Shown here: piece after piece, positions 34,696-44,859 of the stretch
How the letters are laid out: each line of letters begins with the position of its first letter
Position numbering within the stretch: position 1 is the stretch's first letter
Made by a program: the position numbers and the translations under genes
Origin: Mycobacterium kansasii ATCC 12478
Lineage (GTDB): Bacteria > Actinomycetota > Actinomycetes > Mycobacteriales > Mycobacteriaceae
Length of the DNA: 64,000 bases
Assembly: GCF_000157895.3 (NCBI RefSeq)
Contig: NC_022663.1
Span: forward strand, 3,782,001-3,846,000
Direction of reading: 5' to 3'
Notes under the pieces: model-generated
The model's database searches: none
Told to the model about the DNA's origin: nothing
What the model saw: only the letters and a program-made list of their open reading frames with translations

Positions 34696-35253
34696 ATGAG
34701 AGTGGCATTATCGGAGTCGATAGTCATCGGACTCCTCCTAGCCGCAGGTGCCGGGCGGCGGTATGGACGTCCGAAGGTCCTCGTGGAAGGTTGGCTCGAG
34801 GCCGCGCTGGATGCGCTGGCGGGCGGTGGTTGCACCGAAGTCGTCGTGGTTCTCGGTGCTGCCCAGGTGACGGTCCCGCCCGGTGTCACCGCGATTACCG
34901 CTGCGGATTGGCAACAGGGGCTGAGCGCGTCGGTGCGCGCCGGCCTTGCGCAGGCCGATCGGATGTACGCGGACTACGCCGTCTTACACGTCGTCGATAC
35001 ACCCGATGTCGACGCCTCGGTGGTGGCGCGAGTGGTCAACCGCGCGTTGGCGTCCCGCAGTGGTCTGGCGCGGGCGTACTTCGGCGAACGGCCCGGACAT
35101 CCGGTGGTTATCGCCCGCGGGCATTGGCCGGCAGTGCTGGGCGCGATCTCGGGGGACCGAGGGGCGGCCGCTTATTTGCGTAGGGCGCAGGGGGTCGAGG
35201 TCGTCGACTGTGGCGACCTCGCCAGCGGCGTCGACATCGACGAACCGCTGTGA
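34696..35253 (+). CDS. MobA-like nucleotidyltransferase (probable MCD synthesis for the adjacent hydroxylase)
   Basis: The 185-residue product has the nucleotidyltransferase signature Leu-Leu-Ala-Ala-Gly-Ala-Gly-Arg-Arg-Tyr-Gly-Arg-Pro-Lys-Val at about 14-28. It also has Val-Val-Asp-Thr-Pro-Asp-Val (metal-binding Asp, about 98) and Gly-His-Pro-Val-Val-Ile (about 137). This is the MocA/CoxI-type family that joins CTP to molybdopterin to give the cofactor of xanthine-oxidase-family enzymes. The position, divergent from the large-subunit gene, supports that role. Its stop lies 4 bases before the stop of the convergent permease gene. Confidence 0.82.
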   Translation: MRVALSESIVIGLLLAAGAGRRYGRPKVLVEGWLEAALDALAGGGCTEVVVVLGAAQVTVPPGVTAITAADWQQGLSASVRAGLAQADRMYADYAVLHVVDTPDVDASVVARVVNRALASRSGLARAYFGERPGHPVVIARGHWPAVLGAISGDRGAAAYLRRAQGVEVVDCGDLASGVDIDEPL

Positions 35254-35257
35254 AGCG

Positions 35258-36688
35258 CTATTGGGTGGGCTGGGTCGTTTCTGCGGTGTGGTGGGCGGTG
35301 GTCAGCACGCGGTGACGCACCAGATACCAGCCGCCGATGAGGGCGGGGATGCCCACCAGCATCGCGGCGAGCATCCAGCGTCCGTATGTCTGGTTGAACA
35401 GCATCAGGATCAGGACGGCCGCCAGGAAAACCAGGGTGAGCCAGCCGCTGTAGGGGGATAGTGGCATCCGGAAATGCGGGCGCTGCAACGTCCCGGCGGT
35501 CGTCAAACGGTGAAATCGCAATTGGCACGCCACGATGGTCGCCCAGGCCACGATGACTCCGGTTGCGGCGATATGCAGCACGATCTCGAAGGCCTGGCTC
35601 GGTTTGATGGCGTTGAGGACGATGCCGAACAGGCCAATTCCGGCGGTGAGCAGGATTCCGCCATAGGGCACACCGTTCTTCGACATCGGTGCGGTGAATC
35701 TCGGGCCGCTGCCGTTGATGGCCATCGATCGCAGGATCCGTCCCGTGGAATACAGGCCGGCGTTCAGGCTCGAGAGTGCGGCGGTGAGCACCACGAGGTT
35801 CATCAGGCTGCCGCCCCCGGCAAAACCGATCTTGGAAAAGAAGGTGACGAACGGGCTGACGTGTTCTCGGTAGGCGGTATAGGGCAGCAGTAGCGCCAGC
35901 AGGATGGTTGAGCCGATGTAGAACACCGCGATACGGAACACCACCGAGTTGATCGCCCGCGGCATGACCTTTTCCGGCTCGGCCGCTTCCCCGGCGGCGA
36001 TCCCGACCAGTTCGACGGCGGCGTAGGCGAACACCACCCCGGACGTGACAAGCACCAGCGGCAGCAGCCCGGCCGGCAGCAGTCCGCCGTGGCTGCTCCA
36101 CAGCGATACCCCGGTCTGCTGACCGTCGACTTTGAAACGTCCGGCCAGGAAAACCGTCCCGACGACAAGGAACACCACCAGCGCCAGCACCTTGACCAAG
36201 GCGGCCCAAAATTCCAATTCCCCGAAGAGGCGCACCGAGATCAGATTCATCGACAACACCACCAGCAGCGCGCTCAACGCGAGTGCCCATTGCGGAATCA
36301 CGTGAAACGCCGTCCAGTAATGGAAGTAGTGTGCGATCGCCGTGGTGTCGACTATCCCGGTCATGGCCCAGTTCAGGAAGTACATCCAGCCGGCCACGAA
36401 AGCCGCTTTCTCGCCGAAGAATTCGCGGGCGTAAGACACGAACGATCCGGACGACGGGCGATGCAGCACCAGTTCGCCCAGCGCGCGCAGGATCAGGAAG
36501 ACGAAAATCCCGCAGACCCCGTAGACCAGGAACAACCCCGGTCCTGCCGACGCGAGCCGGCCGCCGGCGCCGAGGAAAAGTCCGGTTCCGATGGCGCCGC
36601 CGAGCGCGATCATCTGCAGCTGCCGATTGTTGAGGGTTTTGTGGTAACCGGAGTCTTCGCGGGTAAGCATGCTAGGAGGCGGTGCCAT
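35258..36688 (-). CDS. ansP2: Amino-acid permease AnsP2 (L-asparagine permease-like)
   Basis: The 476-residue product is an APC-superfamily amino-acid/proton symporter with about 12 spans. The N-terminal consensus Ile-Ala-Leu-Gly-Gly-Ala-Ile-Gly-Thr-Gly-Leu-Phe-Leu-Gly is at about 28-41 and Ser-Tyr-Ala-Arg-Glu-Phe at about 85. The middle Glu-Leu-Val-Gly-Ile-Ala-Ala-Gly-Glu is at about 224. Sequence and position next to lpqJ and ahead of dnaK match M. tuberculosis Rv0346c (AnsP2). Asparagine is the likely main substrate; related amino acids are possible. The C-terminal tail is hydrophilic. Confidence 0.88.
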   Translation of the reverse strand: MAPPPSMLTREDSGYHKTLNNRQLQMIALGGAIGTGLFLGAGGRLASAGPGLFLVYGVCGIFVFLILRALGELVLHRPSSGSFVSYAREFFGEKAAFVAGWMYFLNWAMTGIVDTTAIAHYFHYWTAFHVIPQWALALSALLVVLSMNLISVRLFGELEFWAALVKVLALVVFLVVGTVFLAGRFKVDGQQTGVSLWSSHGGLLPAGLLPLVLVTSGVVFAYAAVELVGIAAGEAAEPEKVMPRAINSVVFRIAVFYIGSTILLALLLPYTAYREHVSPFVTFFSKIGFAGGGSLMNLVVLTAALSSLNAGLYSTGRILRSMAINGSGPRFTAPMSKNGVPYGGILLTAGIGLFGIVLNAIKPSQAFEIVLHIAATGVIVAWATIVACQLRFHRLTTAGTLQRPHFRMPLSPYSGWLTLVFLAAVLILMLFNQTYGRWMLAAMLVGIPALIGGWYLVRHRVLTTAHHTAETTQPTQ

Positions 36689-36800
36689 CGAATTCCCTAT
36701 CGCCGTAGCTTGCGGAAACGCCGCGAGACTGGGTGCCAGGCTATCCCACGAGCGCCAGGTAACGCATGATGCATGGGAGCGCTGAGCGGCGGGCGGATTT

Positions 36801-37097
36801 TCACTGTGGTTTGGTGGCGACGAGTGTGTGCTGAGGGCGAGCCGGAGTGCAGGAACTCGACCCTCGGCTCACGCTCGGCGCCGTAAACGCACACTCGCCG
36901 AACATGCGATAAGTGGTCTTCACCGCGTCGCGCCCCTCGGCGGCCTCCACCAGGCAAACCGCATAGGCCGGCATCCGTTGGGACTTCGGGCGACTGCACC
37001 GCCACCGGTCCGCCGCGGCAGATGAATCCGTCGACCCGCCGGAAGAGATGTCAACAGCCGACCCCGGGAACAAGAGCGAGACCAATGCCGTTAGCAT
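36801..37097 (-). other. Doubtful small secreted-protein frame in the ansP2-dnaK gap
   Basis: Between ansP2 and dnaK (about 530 bases) one minus-strand frame could encode 98 residues starting Met-Leu-Thr-Ala-Leu-Val-Ser-Leu-Leu-Phe-Pro-Gly-Ser-Ala. It has four Cys and Pro-Ala-Tyr-Ala-Val-Cys-Leu-Val-Glu. It could be a small exported protein. Against it: no ribosome site is visible, and its last third lies on a stem-loop (36821-36897) of the type found in non-coding mycobacterial DNA. The rest of the gap holds only the dnaK control region. Confidence 0.25.
36821..36897. repeat. 77-base imperfect stem-loop upstream of dnaK
   Basis: CGAGTGTG (36821-36828) pairs with CACACTCG (36890-36897). Inside it GAGGGCGAGCC (36833-36843) pairs with GGCTCACGCTC (36866-36876), with one mismatch and one G-T. 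It looks like a dispersed intergenic palindrome or RNA hairpin rather than a terminator, since no T-tract follows on either strand. Confidence 0.5.
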
Positions 37098-37106
37098 GAT
37101 CGACAA

Positions 37107-37127
37107 GTTGAGTGGACCAAGCTCAAC
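37107..37127. promoter_or_regulatory. HAIR operator 1 (HspR binding) upstream of dnaK
   Basis: GTTGAGT-N7-GCTCAAC is a 7-7-7 inverted repeat matching the HspR-associated inverted repeat (CTTGAGT-N7-ACTCAAG) with compensating changes at both ends. It lies 96 bases before the dnaK ATG and just ahead of TTGACA (37133-37138), a likely -35 box. HspR, the last gene of the operon, should repress here. Confidence 0.8.
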
Positions 37128-37159
37128 CCTGTTTGACAGCCAGTCTCGCTGGGAGCAGG

Positions 37160-37180
37160 CTTGAGCGGGGTTCACTCAGC
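37160..37180. promoter_or_regulatory. HAIR operator 2 upstream of dnaK
   Basis: CTTGAGC-N7-ACTCAGC lies 43 bases before the dnaK ATG, overlapping or just downstream of the -10 region expected from TTGACA at 37133-37138. It fits the HAIR consensus at most positions. With the upstream copy it allows cooperative repression by HspR (with DnaK as co-repressor in the known model). Confidence 0.8.
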
Positions 37181-37222
37181 ATAGTGCAGTACAGAAGGTC
37201 TACATACTCAGGAGGAATCACC

Positions 37223-39084
<1,862 letters not shown>

Positions 39085-39088
<4 letters not shown>

Positions 39089-39750
39089 CCGACAGCAACC
39101 CACACGAACAGGTGACGGTCACCGACAAGCGGCGCATCGATCCGGAAACGGGCGAGGTACGCCACGTCCCTCCCGGCGATACGCCGGGAGGGACGGTACC
39201 CGGGAGCTCGGCGGTCGGCACCGACAAACTGGCGGAAAAGGTTGCCGAGTTAACCGCCGATCTGCAACGGGTGCAGGCCGACTTCGCCAACTATCGCAAG
39301 CGTGCGCTGCGTGACCAGCAGGCCGCGGCGGACCGGGCCAAGGCCGCCGTTGTCAGCCAATTGCTGCATGCGGTGGACGACATCGAGCGGGCGCGCAAGC
39401 ACGGAGACCTGGATTCCGGGCCACTGAAGGCCGTCGCCGACAAGCTGATGAGCGCATTGACCGGCCTGGGGTTGAAGCCATTTGGCGCCGAGGGCGAGGA
39501 TTTCGACCCGGTGCTGCACGAGGCGGTGCAGCACGAGGGCGGTGGCGGACAAGACGCCAAGCCGGTGATCGGAACCGTCATGCGGCAGGGCTACCAGCTC
39601 GGTGAGCATGTTCTGCGAAATGCCCTGGTCGCCGTCGTCGACACGGTTGCCGACGACACGGCCGAATCGGACGCACCGCCCGCCGCCGACGAGCCGGTCG
39701 AAACCGAGCAGCCCGACACGAGCGATAACGCCGACGTGCCCGGTGAATAA
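39085..39750 (+). CDS. grpE: Nucleotide exchange factor GrpE
   Basis: GrpE releases ADP from DnaK. The GTG start overlaps the dnaK stop by 4 bases, so translation is coupled. The 221-residue product has a disordered acidic N-terminus and a long helix with Leu-Thr-Ala-Asp-Leu-Gln-Arg-Val-Gln-Ala-Asp-Phe-Ala-Asn-Tyr-Arg-Lys-Arg (about 54-71). The C-terminal beta domain has Gly-Thr-Val-Met-Arg-Gln-Gly-Tyr (about 164) and Leu-Arg-Asn-Ala-Leu-Val-Ala-Val. The last 35 residues are Asp/Glu/Pro-rich, as in other mycobacteria. Confidence 0.97.
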
Positions 39751-39808
39751 GGCCGAGAATCACAGGTGAGACAAAACTACAGAGACGAAGGTGAGGAGGT
39801 GACGCAAC

Positions 39809-40996
39809 ATGGCCCAGCGAGAATGGGTCGAGAAGGACTTCTATAAGGAGCTAGGCGTCTCCTCTGAGGCCACTGCTGAAGAAATCAAGCGAGTGGCTCG
39901 AAAGTTGCTCGCCGAGAATCATCCCGACCGAAACCCGGGCAACAAGGCGGCCGAGGATCGCTACAAGGCGGTCTCCGAGGCAAAAGAAGTGCTCACCGAT
40001 CCCGCCAAGCGCAAGGAATACGACGAAACGCGCCGGCTGTTCGCCGGCGGCGGTTTCGGCGGTCGTAGGTTCGACGCCGGCGGCTTCGGGGGCTTCGGGG
40101 GAGGCGGCTACGGCTCCGATGGCGCCGAGTTCAACCTCAACGATTTGTTCGACGCCGCCAGCCGTTCCGGCGGAACCAATATCGGTGACTTGTTCGGCGG
40201 GTTGTTCGGCCGCGGCGGCAGCGCCCGCCCCAGCCGGCCGCGACGCGGCAACGATCTGGAGACCGAGACCGAGCTTGATTTCGTGGAGGCCGCCAAGGGC
40301 GTGGCGATGCCGTTGCGGCTGACCAGTCCGGCGCCGTGCACCAACTGCCACGGCAGCGGAGCGCGCCCGGGCACCAGCCCTAAGGTGTGTCCGACCTGCA
40401 ACGGCGCCGGGGTGATCAACCGGAATCAGGGCGCGTTCGGCTTCTCCGAGCCCTGCACCGATTGCCGGGGTAGCGGCTCGATCATCGAGCACCCGTGTGA
40501 TGAGTGCAAAGGCACTGGCGTCACCACCCGTACCCGCACCATCAACGTGCGGATCCCGCCGGGCGTGGAGGACGGACAGCGGATCAGACTGCCCGGCCAA
40601 GGCGAAGCCGGGTTGCGCGGTGCGCCGTCGGGAGACCTGTATGTGACGGTGCATGTTCGACCGCACCCCGTGTTCGGGCGCGACGGTGATGACCTGACCG
40701 TCACAGTTCCGGTCAGCTTTACTGAATTGGCTTTGGGCTCAACCCTTTCCGTGCCGACGCTGGACGGGACCGTCGGCGTTCGGGTGCCGAAGGGCACCGC
40801 CGACGGTCGAATCTTGCGGGTGCGCGGACGTGGTGTGCCCAAGCGCAGCGGCGGTAGCGGCGACCTGCTCGTCACTGTGAAGGTGGCCGTTCCGCCGAAT
40901 TTGGAAGGCGTCGCCGAAGAGGCACTTCAGGCTTACGCGGCGGCTGAGCGGTCCAGTGGGTTCAACCCCAGGGCCGGTTGGGCGGGTAATCGCTGA
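39809..40996 (+). CDS. dnaJ1: Chaperone DnaJ1
   Basis: The 395 residues match M. tuberculosis DnaJ1. The J-domain (about 8-75) contains His-Pro-Asp-Arg. A Gly/Phe-rich segment follows (about 78-150). Four Cys-x-x-Cys zinc motifs come next (Cys-Thr-Asn-Cys, Cys-Pro-Thr-Cys, Cys-Thr-Asp-Cys, Cys-Asp-Glu-Cys, about 172-235), then the C-terminal beta domains. It delivers substrates to DnaK and stimulates its ATPase. A strong GGAGG lies 8-12 bases ahead of ATG 39809. The TGA stop overlaps the hspR ATG by one base. Confidence 0.97.
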   Translation: MAQREWVEKDFYKELGVSSEATAEEIKRVARKLLAENHPDRNPGNKAAEDRYKAVSEAKEVLTDPAKRKEYDETRRLFAGGGFGGRRFDAGGFGGFGGGGYGSDGAEFNLNDLFDAASRSGGTNIGDLFGGLFGRGGSARPSRPRRGNDLETETELDFVEAAKGVAMPLRLTSPAPCTNCHGSGARPGTSPKVCPTCNGAGVINRNQGAFGFSEPCTDCRGSGSIIEHPCDECKGTGVTTRTRTINVRIPPGVEDGQRIRLPGQGEAGLRGAPSGDLYVTVHVRPHPVFGRDGDDLTVTVPVSFTELALGSTLSVPTLDGTVGVRVPKGTADGRILRVRGRGVPKRSGGSGDLLVTVKVAVPPNLEGVAEEALQAYAAAERSSGFNPRAGWAGNR

Positions 40997-41367
40997 TGGC
41001 CAAGAAGGACGAGTCTCGGACGTTTCTGATCTCGGTGGCTGCCGAGCTGGCCGGCATGCACGCGCAAACGCTGCGCACCTATGACCGGCTGGGTTTGGTC
41101 AGTCCGAGGCGCACTTCGGGTGGGGGGCGGCGCTATTCGGAGCGTGACGTCGACCTGCTGCGTCAGGTGCAGCATCTTTCGCAGGAAGAGGGCGTCAACC
41201 TCGCCGGCATCAAGCGCATCATCGAGCTGACGAATCAGGTGGAAGCGCTGCAGGCGAGGGTCAAGGAAATGGCCGAGGAATTGGCGGTCCTGCGCGCCAA
41301 TCAACGTCGTGAGCTTGCGGTGTTGCCTAAGAGCACGGCCCTCGTCCTCTGGCAACCGCGCCGGTGA
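40996..41367 (+). CDS. hspR: Heat-shock repressor HspR
   Basis: This 123-residue MerR-type repressor binds HAIR operators upstream of dnaK and clpB, both of which are in this window. The HTH is at about 12-45 (Ala-Glu-Leu-Ala-Gly-Met-His-Ala-Gln-Thr-Leu-Arg-Thr-Tyr-Asp-Arg-Leu-Gly-Leu-Val). The wing Gly-Gly-Gly-Arg-Arg-Tyr-Ser-Glu-Arg-Asp-Val follows at about 46-56, then a coiled helix for dimerisation and a basic end. Its start overlaps the dnaJ1 stop (ATGA-type). Its last 41 bases overlap, tail to tail, the end of the convergent FAD oxidoreductase gene. Confidence 0.96.
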   Translation: MAKKDESRTFLISVAAELAGMHAQTLRTYDRLGLVSPRRTSGGGRRYSERDVDLLRQVQHLSQEEGVNLAGIKRIIELTNQVEALQARVKEMAEELAVLRANQRRELAVLPKSTALVLWQPRR

Positions 41368-42502
41368 GCGGAGGGCGCCGGTCGCTCGCCCGCTCTCGTC
41401 CTTCCGGCGGACTACCGGTGATCGTCGTCGGAAAACCGGTACGGGAACGTAACGCTCCAATGACGGCCTGGCCGGCCGTCATCGCGGTGACAATCTTTCC
41501 AGAGAATATCGACAACGTGGTTTCGTTGTGCCATTCAACGATGGTTGGCCGCTCATCGGTACGATCCACATCGGGTAGAACCGTGCGCACGCTCAGCAGC
41601 GAACCGACGTGGTGCGCATGTTGCAGCCCTCTCACGAACCGTGACGCGGTGTCCAGCATCTCCCCAACGGTGCTTTCGGGCACCGGTGCCGGCTTGCTGC
41701 TGACCAGTGCCGCGGAGAATTCCTCGGGCGGCTCGAACGCGGTCGAGACTGCGCGATATCGGACGCTGTGCTCGACGTCGTAGAGCAGGAACCTTCCGGT
41801 GCTGCGACCGTATGGCGAGAGCGAAACGAATGGACCGTCTATCACCACGATATCGATGTCCCCAATCTCGACGTCCTCCAGCACCGCCACCTCGCAGACC
41901 TCAAATTGCCTGCGCGGGGCTGGAATTCCGAGCTGGGTGAGCACGGCGTTGTTTCCGTGATTGGCAGCCAGCACCACGAAGTCGTAACCGGCGGTCACGC
42001 TGGGATGTGCGGGTGTGGCGGTGCGGACCCTGACTCCGGCAGCGCGCAGCTTCGCGCGGGCGGCCGCAGCCAGGCGGTTCGGATCGATCCGCGACTCCTT
42101 GGCCGACACAAGCAACTCTGCTGCGGAGCGTCTGACTATGGGATGGTCAACCGGCTCCACGGGCAGAGCCGCCGCGGCGCAGTGGGCCAGAAACTGAGCA
42201 CCATCGACCAAGCTGTTTTCCGCTGCGATCGCATACAGATGTTGACTGTCGTCGATCACAGCCTCGTCGTACTCTGCCCGAAACGATCGCTCGGCGTCCC
42301 GGCATTCGACTGCGGTTGCCAGACTGCGTGGATAGTGGTAGCCGCGATGCAGCCGAAAGATGTTGCACCCCGAAGCGCCAGTCAGAATGTCGGAGCTGCA
42401 CTCCAATAGGTCGACCCACCAGCCGTCGCGGGCCAGCGCTAGCGCCGCAGAAACTCCGAAGATGCCCGCACCGACGACGCAGACGCTAGACCGATGCTTC
42501 AC
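41327..42502 (-). CDS. FAD-dependent oxidoreductase (DAO family) of the sugar cluster
   Basis: From GTG 42502, overlapping the preceding stop by 4 bases, the product has 391 residues. The dinucleotide-binding motif Val-Cys-Val-Val-Gly-Ala-Gly-Ile-Phe-Gly-Val-Ser-Ala-Ala is at about 5-18. A Ser-Gly-Cys-Asn-Ile-Phe-Arg-Leu-His-Arg-Gly-Tyr-His-Tyr-Pro-Arg segment is at about 45-60 and is typical of DAO-type enzymes found in surface-polysaccharide clusters. The C-terminal Phe-Ser-Gly-Lys-Ile-Val-Thr-Ala may close the FAD site. The substrate is unknown; a sugar or amino-sugar derivative is plausible from context. A longer frame to 42625 lacks family character. Its 3' end overlaps hspR by 41 bases. 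Confidence 0.78.
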   Translation of the reverse strand: MKHRSSVCVVGAGIFGVSAALALARDGWWVDLLECSSDILTGASGCNIFRLHRGYHYPRSLATAVECRDAERSFRAEYDEAVIDDSQHLYAIAAENSLVDGAQFLAHCAAAALPVEPVDHPIVRRSAAELLVSAKESRIDPNRLAAAARAKLRAAGVRVRTATPAHPSVTAGYDFVVLAANHGNNAVLTQLGIPAPRRQFEVCEVAVLEDVEIGDIDIVVIDGPFVSLSPYGRSTGRFLLYDVEHSVRYRAVSTAFEPPEEFSAALVSSKPAPVPESTVGEMLDTASRFVRGLQHAHHVGSLLSVRTVLPDVDRTDERPTIVEWHNETTLSIFSGKIVTAMTAGQAVIGALRSRTGFPTTITGSPPEGRERASDRRPPLTGAVARGRGPCS

Positions 42503-43434
42503 TTGGGCACCCCCCGGCCGGGCGCGGCAGCGGTTAGGGCGTCGTGAATAATCGTCGTAATTGCGACCGACCGATCGATCTCCTGCCGCACCGCATTCGA
42601 GCACCGGCGGTGGGCGAGGAACCACTCTACCTCCCGGCGAAGCGGTTCCGTGGGTCCGAATGTCGTGCGCTGCAATGGGGTCTCGGGCGATTTCCGGTCA
42701 TAGCGCACCAGTTCGTGGTCGGTCCACGTCCAGACATCACCTGCGACGGTACGCACCGAAAGTTCCTTGCGTTTGCACATTCCGGCGCGGCCGTCGAGTC
42801 TGATGTCGATCCTTGCCCCATCCTTAGAAGTCCAGTGACCGCGGCACAGTTCACCGTTGACTTCGATCGACAGCGCCCGTGGCGACTCGCCCAGAAGCAC
42901 CGACGCCAGGGCAAGCTCGTGTGGCAGCAGTTCCCACGCGGGCGGTCCCGCCAGCGCAGGCCGGACCCATGAGAACCGCACCTGCGCGATGCTCTCCGTC
43001 GCCACCGCGCGCCGCAACGCGACGAAGGCGGGGTGATAGAGATAGACGAACCCGGTGAACAGGGCCGTGTTTCGGACCCGTGCCGCCGCTGCGAGCGCGC
43101 GTGCCTCATTGGGATCGGTGCACAGTGGCTTTTCGACGAAGACGTCGCGACCCTGATGCAGCCCCATCTGCGCTATCCGGCCGTGAGTCTCCGTCGGCGT
43201 CGCAACGACGACGACGTCCGCGTGGGTCTCGGCGATGAATCGTTCGGCGTCGGTGTCGACCGGGACATGCGGATACTCGGCCGCCAGCCATTGCCTCGTC
43301 GCCTCCGAGCGCACGACGAAGCCCGCCGGAGCAGCACCCTGAGCCAGGAAGGCTCGGATCAGTTTCGTCCCCCACCGACCGGCACCGCAGAAGATCACCC
43401 GCTCCGGGTCTCGTTGTGGCACGGGCCGCACCAT
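42499..43434 (-). CDS. Gfo/Idh/MocA-family NAD(P) oxidoreductase
   Basis: I choose ATG 43434, which overlaps the UDP-glucose dehydrogenase stop by one base (TGATG) and gives 311 residues. The Rossmann motif reads Val-Ile-Phe-Cys-Gly-Ala-Gly-Arg-Trp-Gly-Thr-Lys-Leu (about 12-24). The family hallmark Val-Glu-Lys-Pro-Leu-Cys (catalytic Lys) is at about 99-104. His in Leu-Leu-Pro-His-Glu-Leu (about 172) is a likely second active-site residue. Enzymes of this type oxidise or reduce sugar-nucleotide hydroxyls. Placed after UDP-glucuronate and UDP-xylose genes, it may act on one of their products. Confidence 0.8.
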   Translation of the reverse strand: MVRPVPQRDPERVIFCGAGRWGTKLIRAFLAQGAAPAGFVVRSEATRQWLAAEYPHVPVDTDAERFIAETHADVVVVATPTETHGRIAQMGLHQGRDVFVEKPLCTDPNEARALAAAARVRNTALFTGFVYLYHPAFVALRRAVATESIAQVRFSWVRPALAGPPAWELLPHELALASVLLGESPRALSIEVNGELCRGHWTSKDGARIDIRLDGRAGMCKRKELSVRTVAGDVWTWTDHELVRYDRKSPETPLQRTTFGPTEPLRREVEWFLAHRRCSNAVRQEIDRSVAITTIIHDALTAAAPGRGVPK

Positions 43435-44735
43435 CACGTGCACGACCGTCCCATCCCGATCCAGCGCAGACCGGCCTCGGCGAGGATCTCGGGATCTAGC
43501 AGGTTGCGGCTGTCGACGACGGTACGCCGTGTCACGCCTGCGGCTAACCGCGACCATTCCAATTTCCGGAACTCGGGCCACTCGGTAAGTACCACCAACA
43601 CCGCCGCGTCGTCGCAGGCACCGTAGGCCGATGTAGCCAGCATTAGGGCATTCGTCCAGCCCGGCGCCGGCGCTGCCACGGCCGGGTCGTAGGCCCGCAC
43701 CACCGCTCCTTCGGCGACCAGGCCTTCGACAACAGCAAGCGCCGGTGAATAGCGCACGTCGTCGGTGCCCGCCTTGAAGGTCAGCCCAAGGACTCCGATC
43801 GTGGCTCCGGTCAGTGTGCCGCCGGCCGCCTCACGCACCTTGTCCACCACCAGCCCGGGTTGACGGGCGTTCGTCTCGATTGCCGCCTCCAGTAGCGTGA
43901 ACGGCATCGCGACCGACTGCGCCATGTGACGCAGCGCGTCGGTGTCCTTGGGTAGACATGAACCGCCCCAGCCCGGCCCCGGATTGAAGTATCCGCCACC
44001 AATCCTGGGGTCGCGCCCGACTGCGTCGAGCACGGCCACGCCGTCGGCGTCTAGGAACTCAGCCAGCTCGGCCATCGCATTCGCATAGGAAAGCTTCAAC
44101 GCCAGGAAGCAATTGGCCGCGTACTTGGTCAACTCCGCGGTGGGCGGGTCGGTGATTACGACGTCGCTATCGATCCCGTCGTAGAGGCCGAGCACCCGCT
44201 CGGCCGCCCGAGAATCGTCGGCGCCGATGACGATCCTGGACGGGTGGAAGAAATCGAAGACCGCGGTGCCTTCGCTCAGGAATTCCGGGTTGCTCACCAC
44301 CGCGACGTCCGGTCGACCGATCAGCGCCGCGATGCGCCGCGCCGTGCCGACCGGCACCGTCGACTTGGTGACAACGACGCATCCGCTGGGCAATAGCGAA
44401 CCCAGTTGGCGCACCACAGTCCATACTGCGGACAGGTCCGCGGCACCGTCCTCCCCGATCGGCGTGGGCAGGCACAAGATGACGTATCCGGTTTCGGTGA
44501 TCGCCGCTGCCAGGTCGCTCCGGAATCGCAGATCACCCGACGAGATGCCCTGTTGAACCAGTTCCGGCAGGCCCTGCTCGATAATCGGCACCGACCCGGT
44601 TGCTAGCGCGGCGATCTTCGCTTCGTCGATGTCGACGCAGTCGACCGTATGACCTAACGATGCCAGGCACGCCGCCGTGGTGAGACCCACGTAGCCCGCA
44701 CCGACAACCACCACCTTGCCGCTGATATTCGACAT
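43434..44735 (-). CDS. UDP-glucose 6-dehydrogenase
   Basis: The 433-residue product has the family N-terminus Val-Val-Val-Gly-Ala-Gly-Tyr-Val-Gly-Leu-Thr-Thr-Ala (about 8-20). It also has Val-Asp-Ile-Asp-Glu-Ala-Lys-Ile (about 34) and the catalytic segment Pro-Gly-Trp-Gly-Gly-Ser-Cys-Leu-Pro-Lys-Asp (about 252-262), with the nucleophilic Cys. Later Gly-Leu-Thr-Phe-Lys-Ala-Gly-Thr-Asp-Asp-Val-Arg is the UDP-binding signature. It makes UDP-glucuronate, the substrate of the upstream UDP-xylose synthase. GDP-mannose dehydrogenase is less likely given that neighbour. Confidence 0.88.
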   Translation of the reverse strand: MSNISGKVVVVGAGYVGLTTAACLASLGHTVDCVDIDEAKIAALATGSVPIIEQGLPELVQQGISSGDLRFRSDLAAAITETGYVILCLPTPIGEDGAADLSAVWTVVRQLGSLLPSGCVVVTKSTVPVGTARRIAALIGRPDVAVVSNPEFLSEGTAVFDFFHPSRIVIGADDSRAAERVLGLYDGIDSDVVITDPPTAELTKYAANCFLALKLSYANAMAELAEFLDADGVAVLDAVGRDPRIGGGYFNPGPGWGGSCLPKDTDALRHMAQSVAMPFTLLEAAIETNARQPGLVVDKVREAAGGTLTGATIGVLGLTFKAGTDDVRYSPALAVVEGLVAEGAVVRAYDPAVAAPAPGWTNALMLATSAYGACDDAAVLVVLTEWPEFRKLEWSRLAAGVTRRTVVDSRNLLDPEILAEAGLRWIGMGRSCT

Positions 44736-44859
44736 GATGGGTACCTATGCAGCGTTGCCGACATGGCCGGCGCGCAGGGACCATGTCGTCCTGTCCCGGC
44801 GCGCTACGTGCGTTGCGCGCACGGAGCCAGCCTCGGAATCGTTACTTACCATCGCCGGC

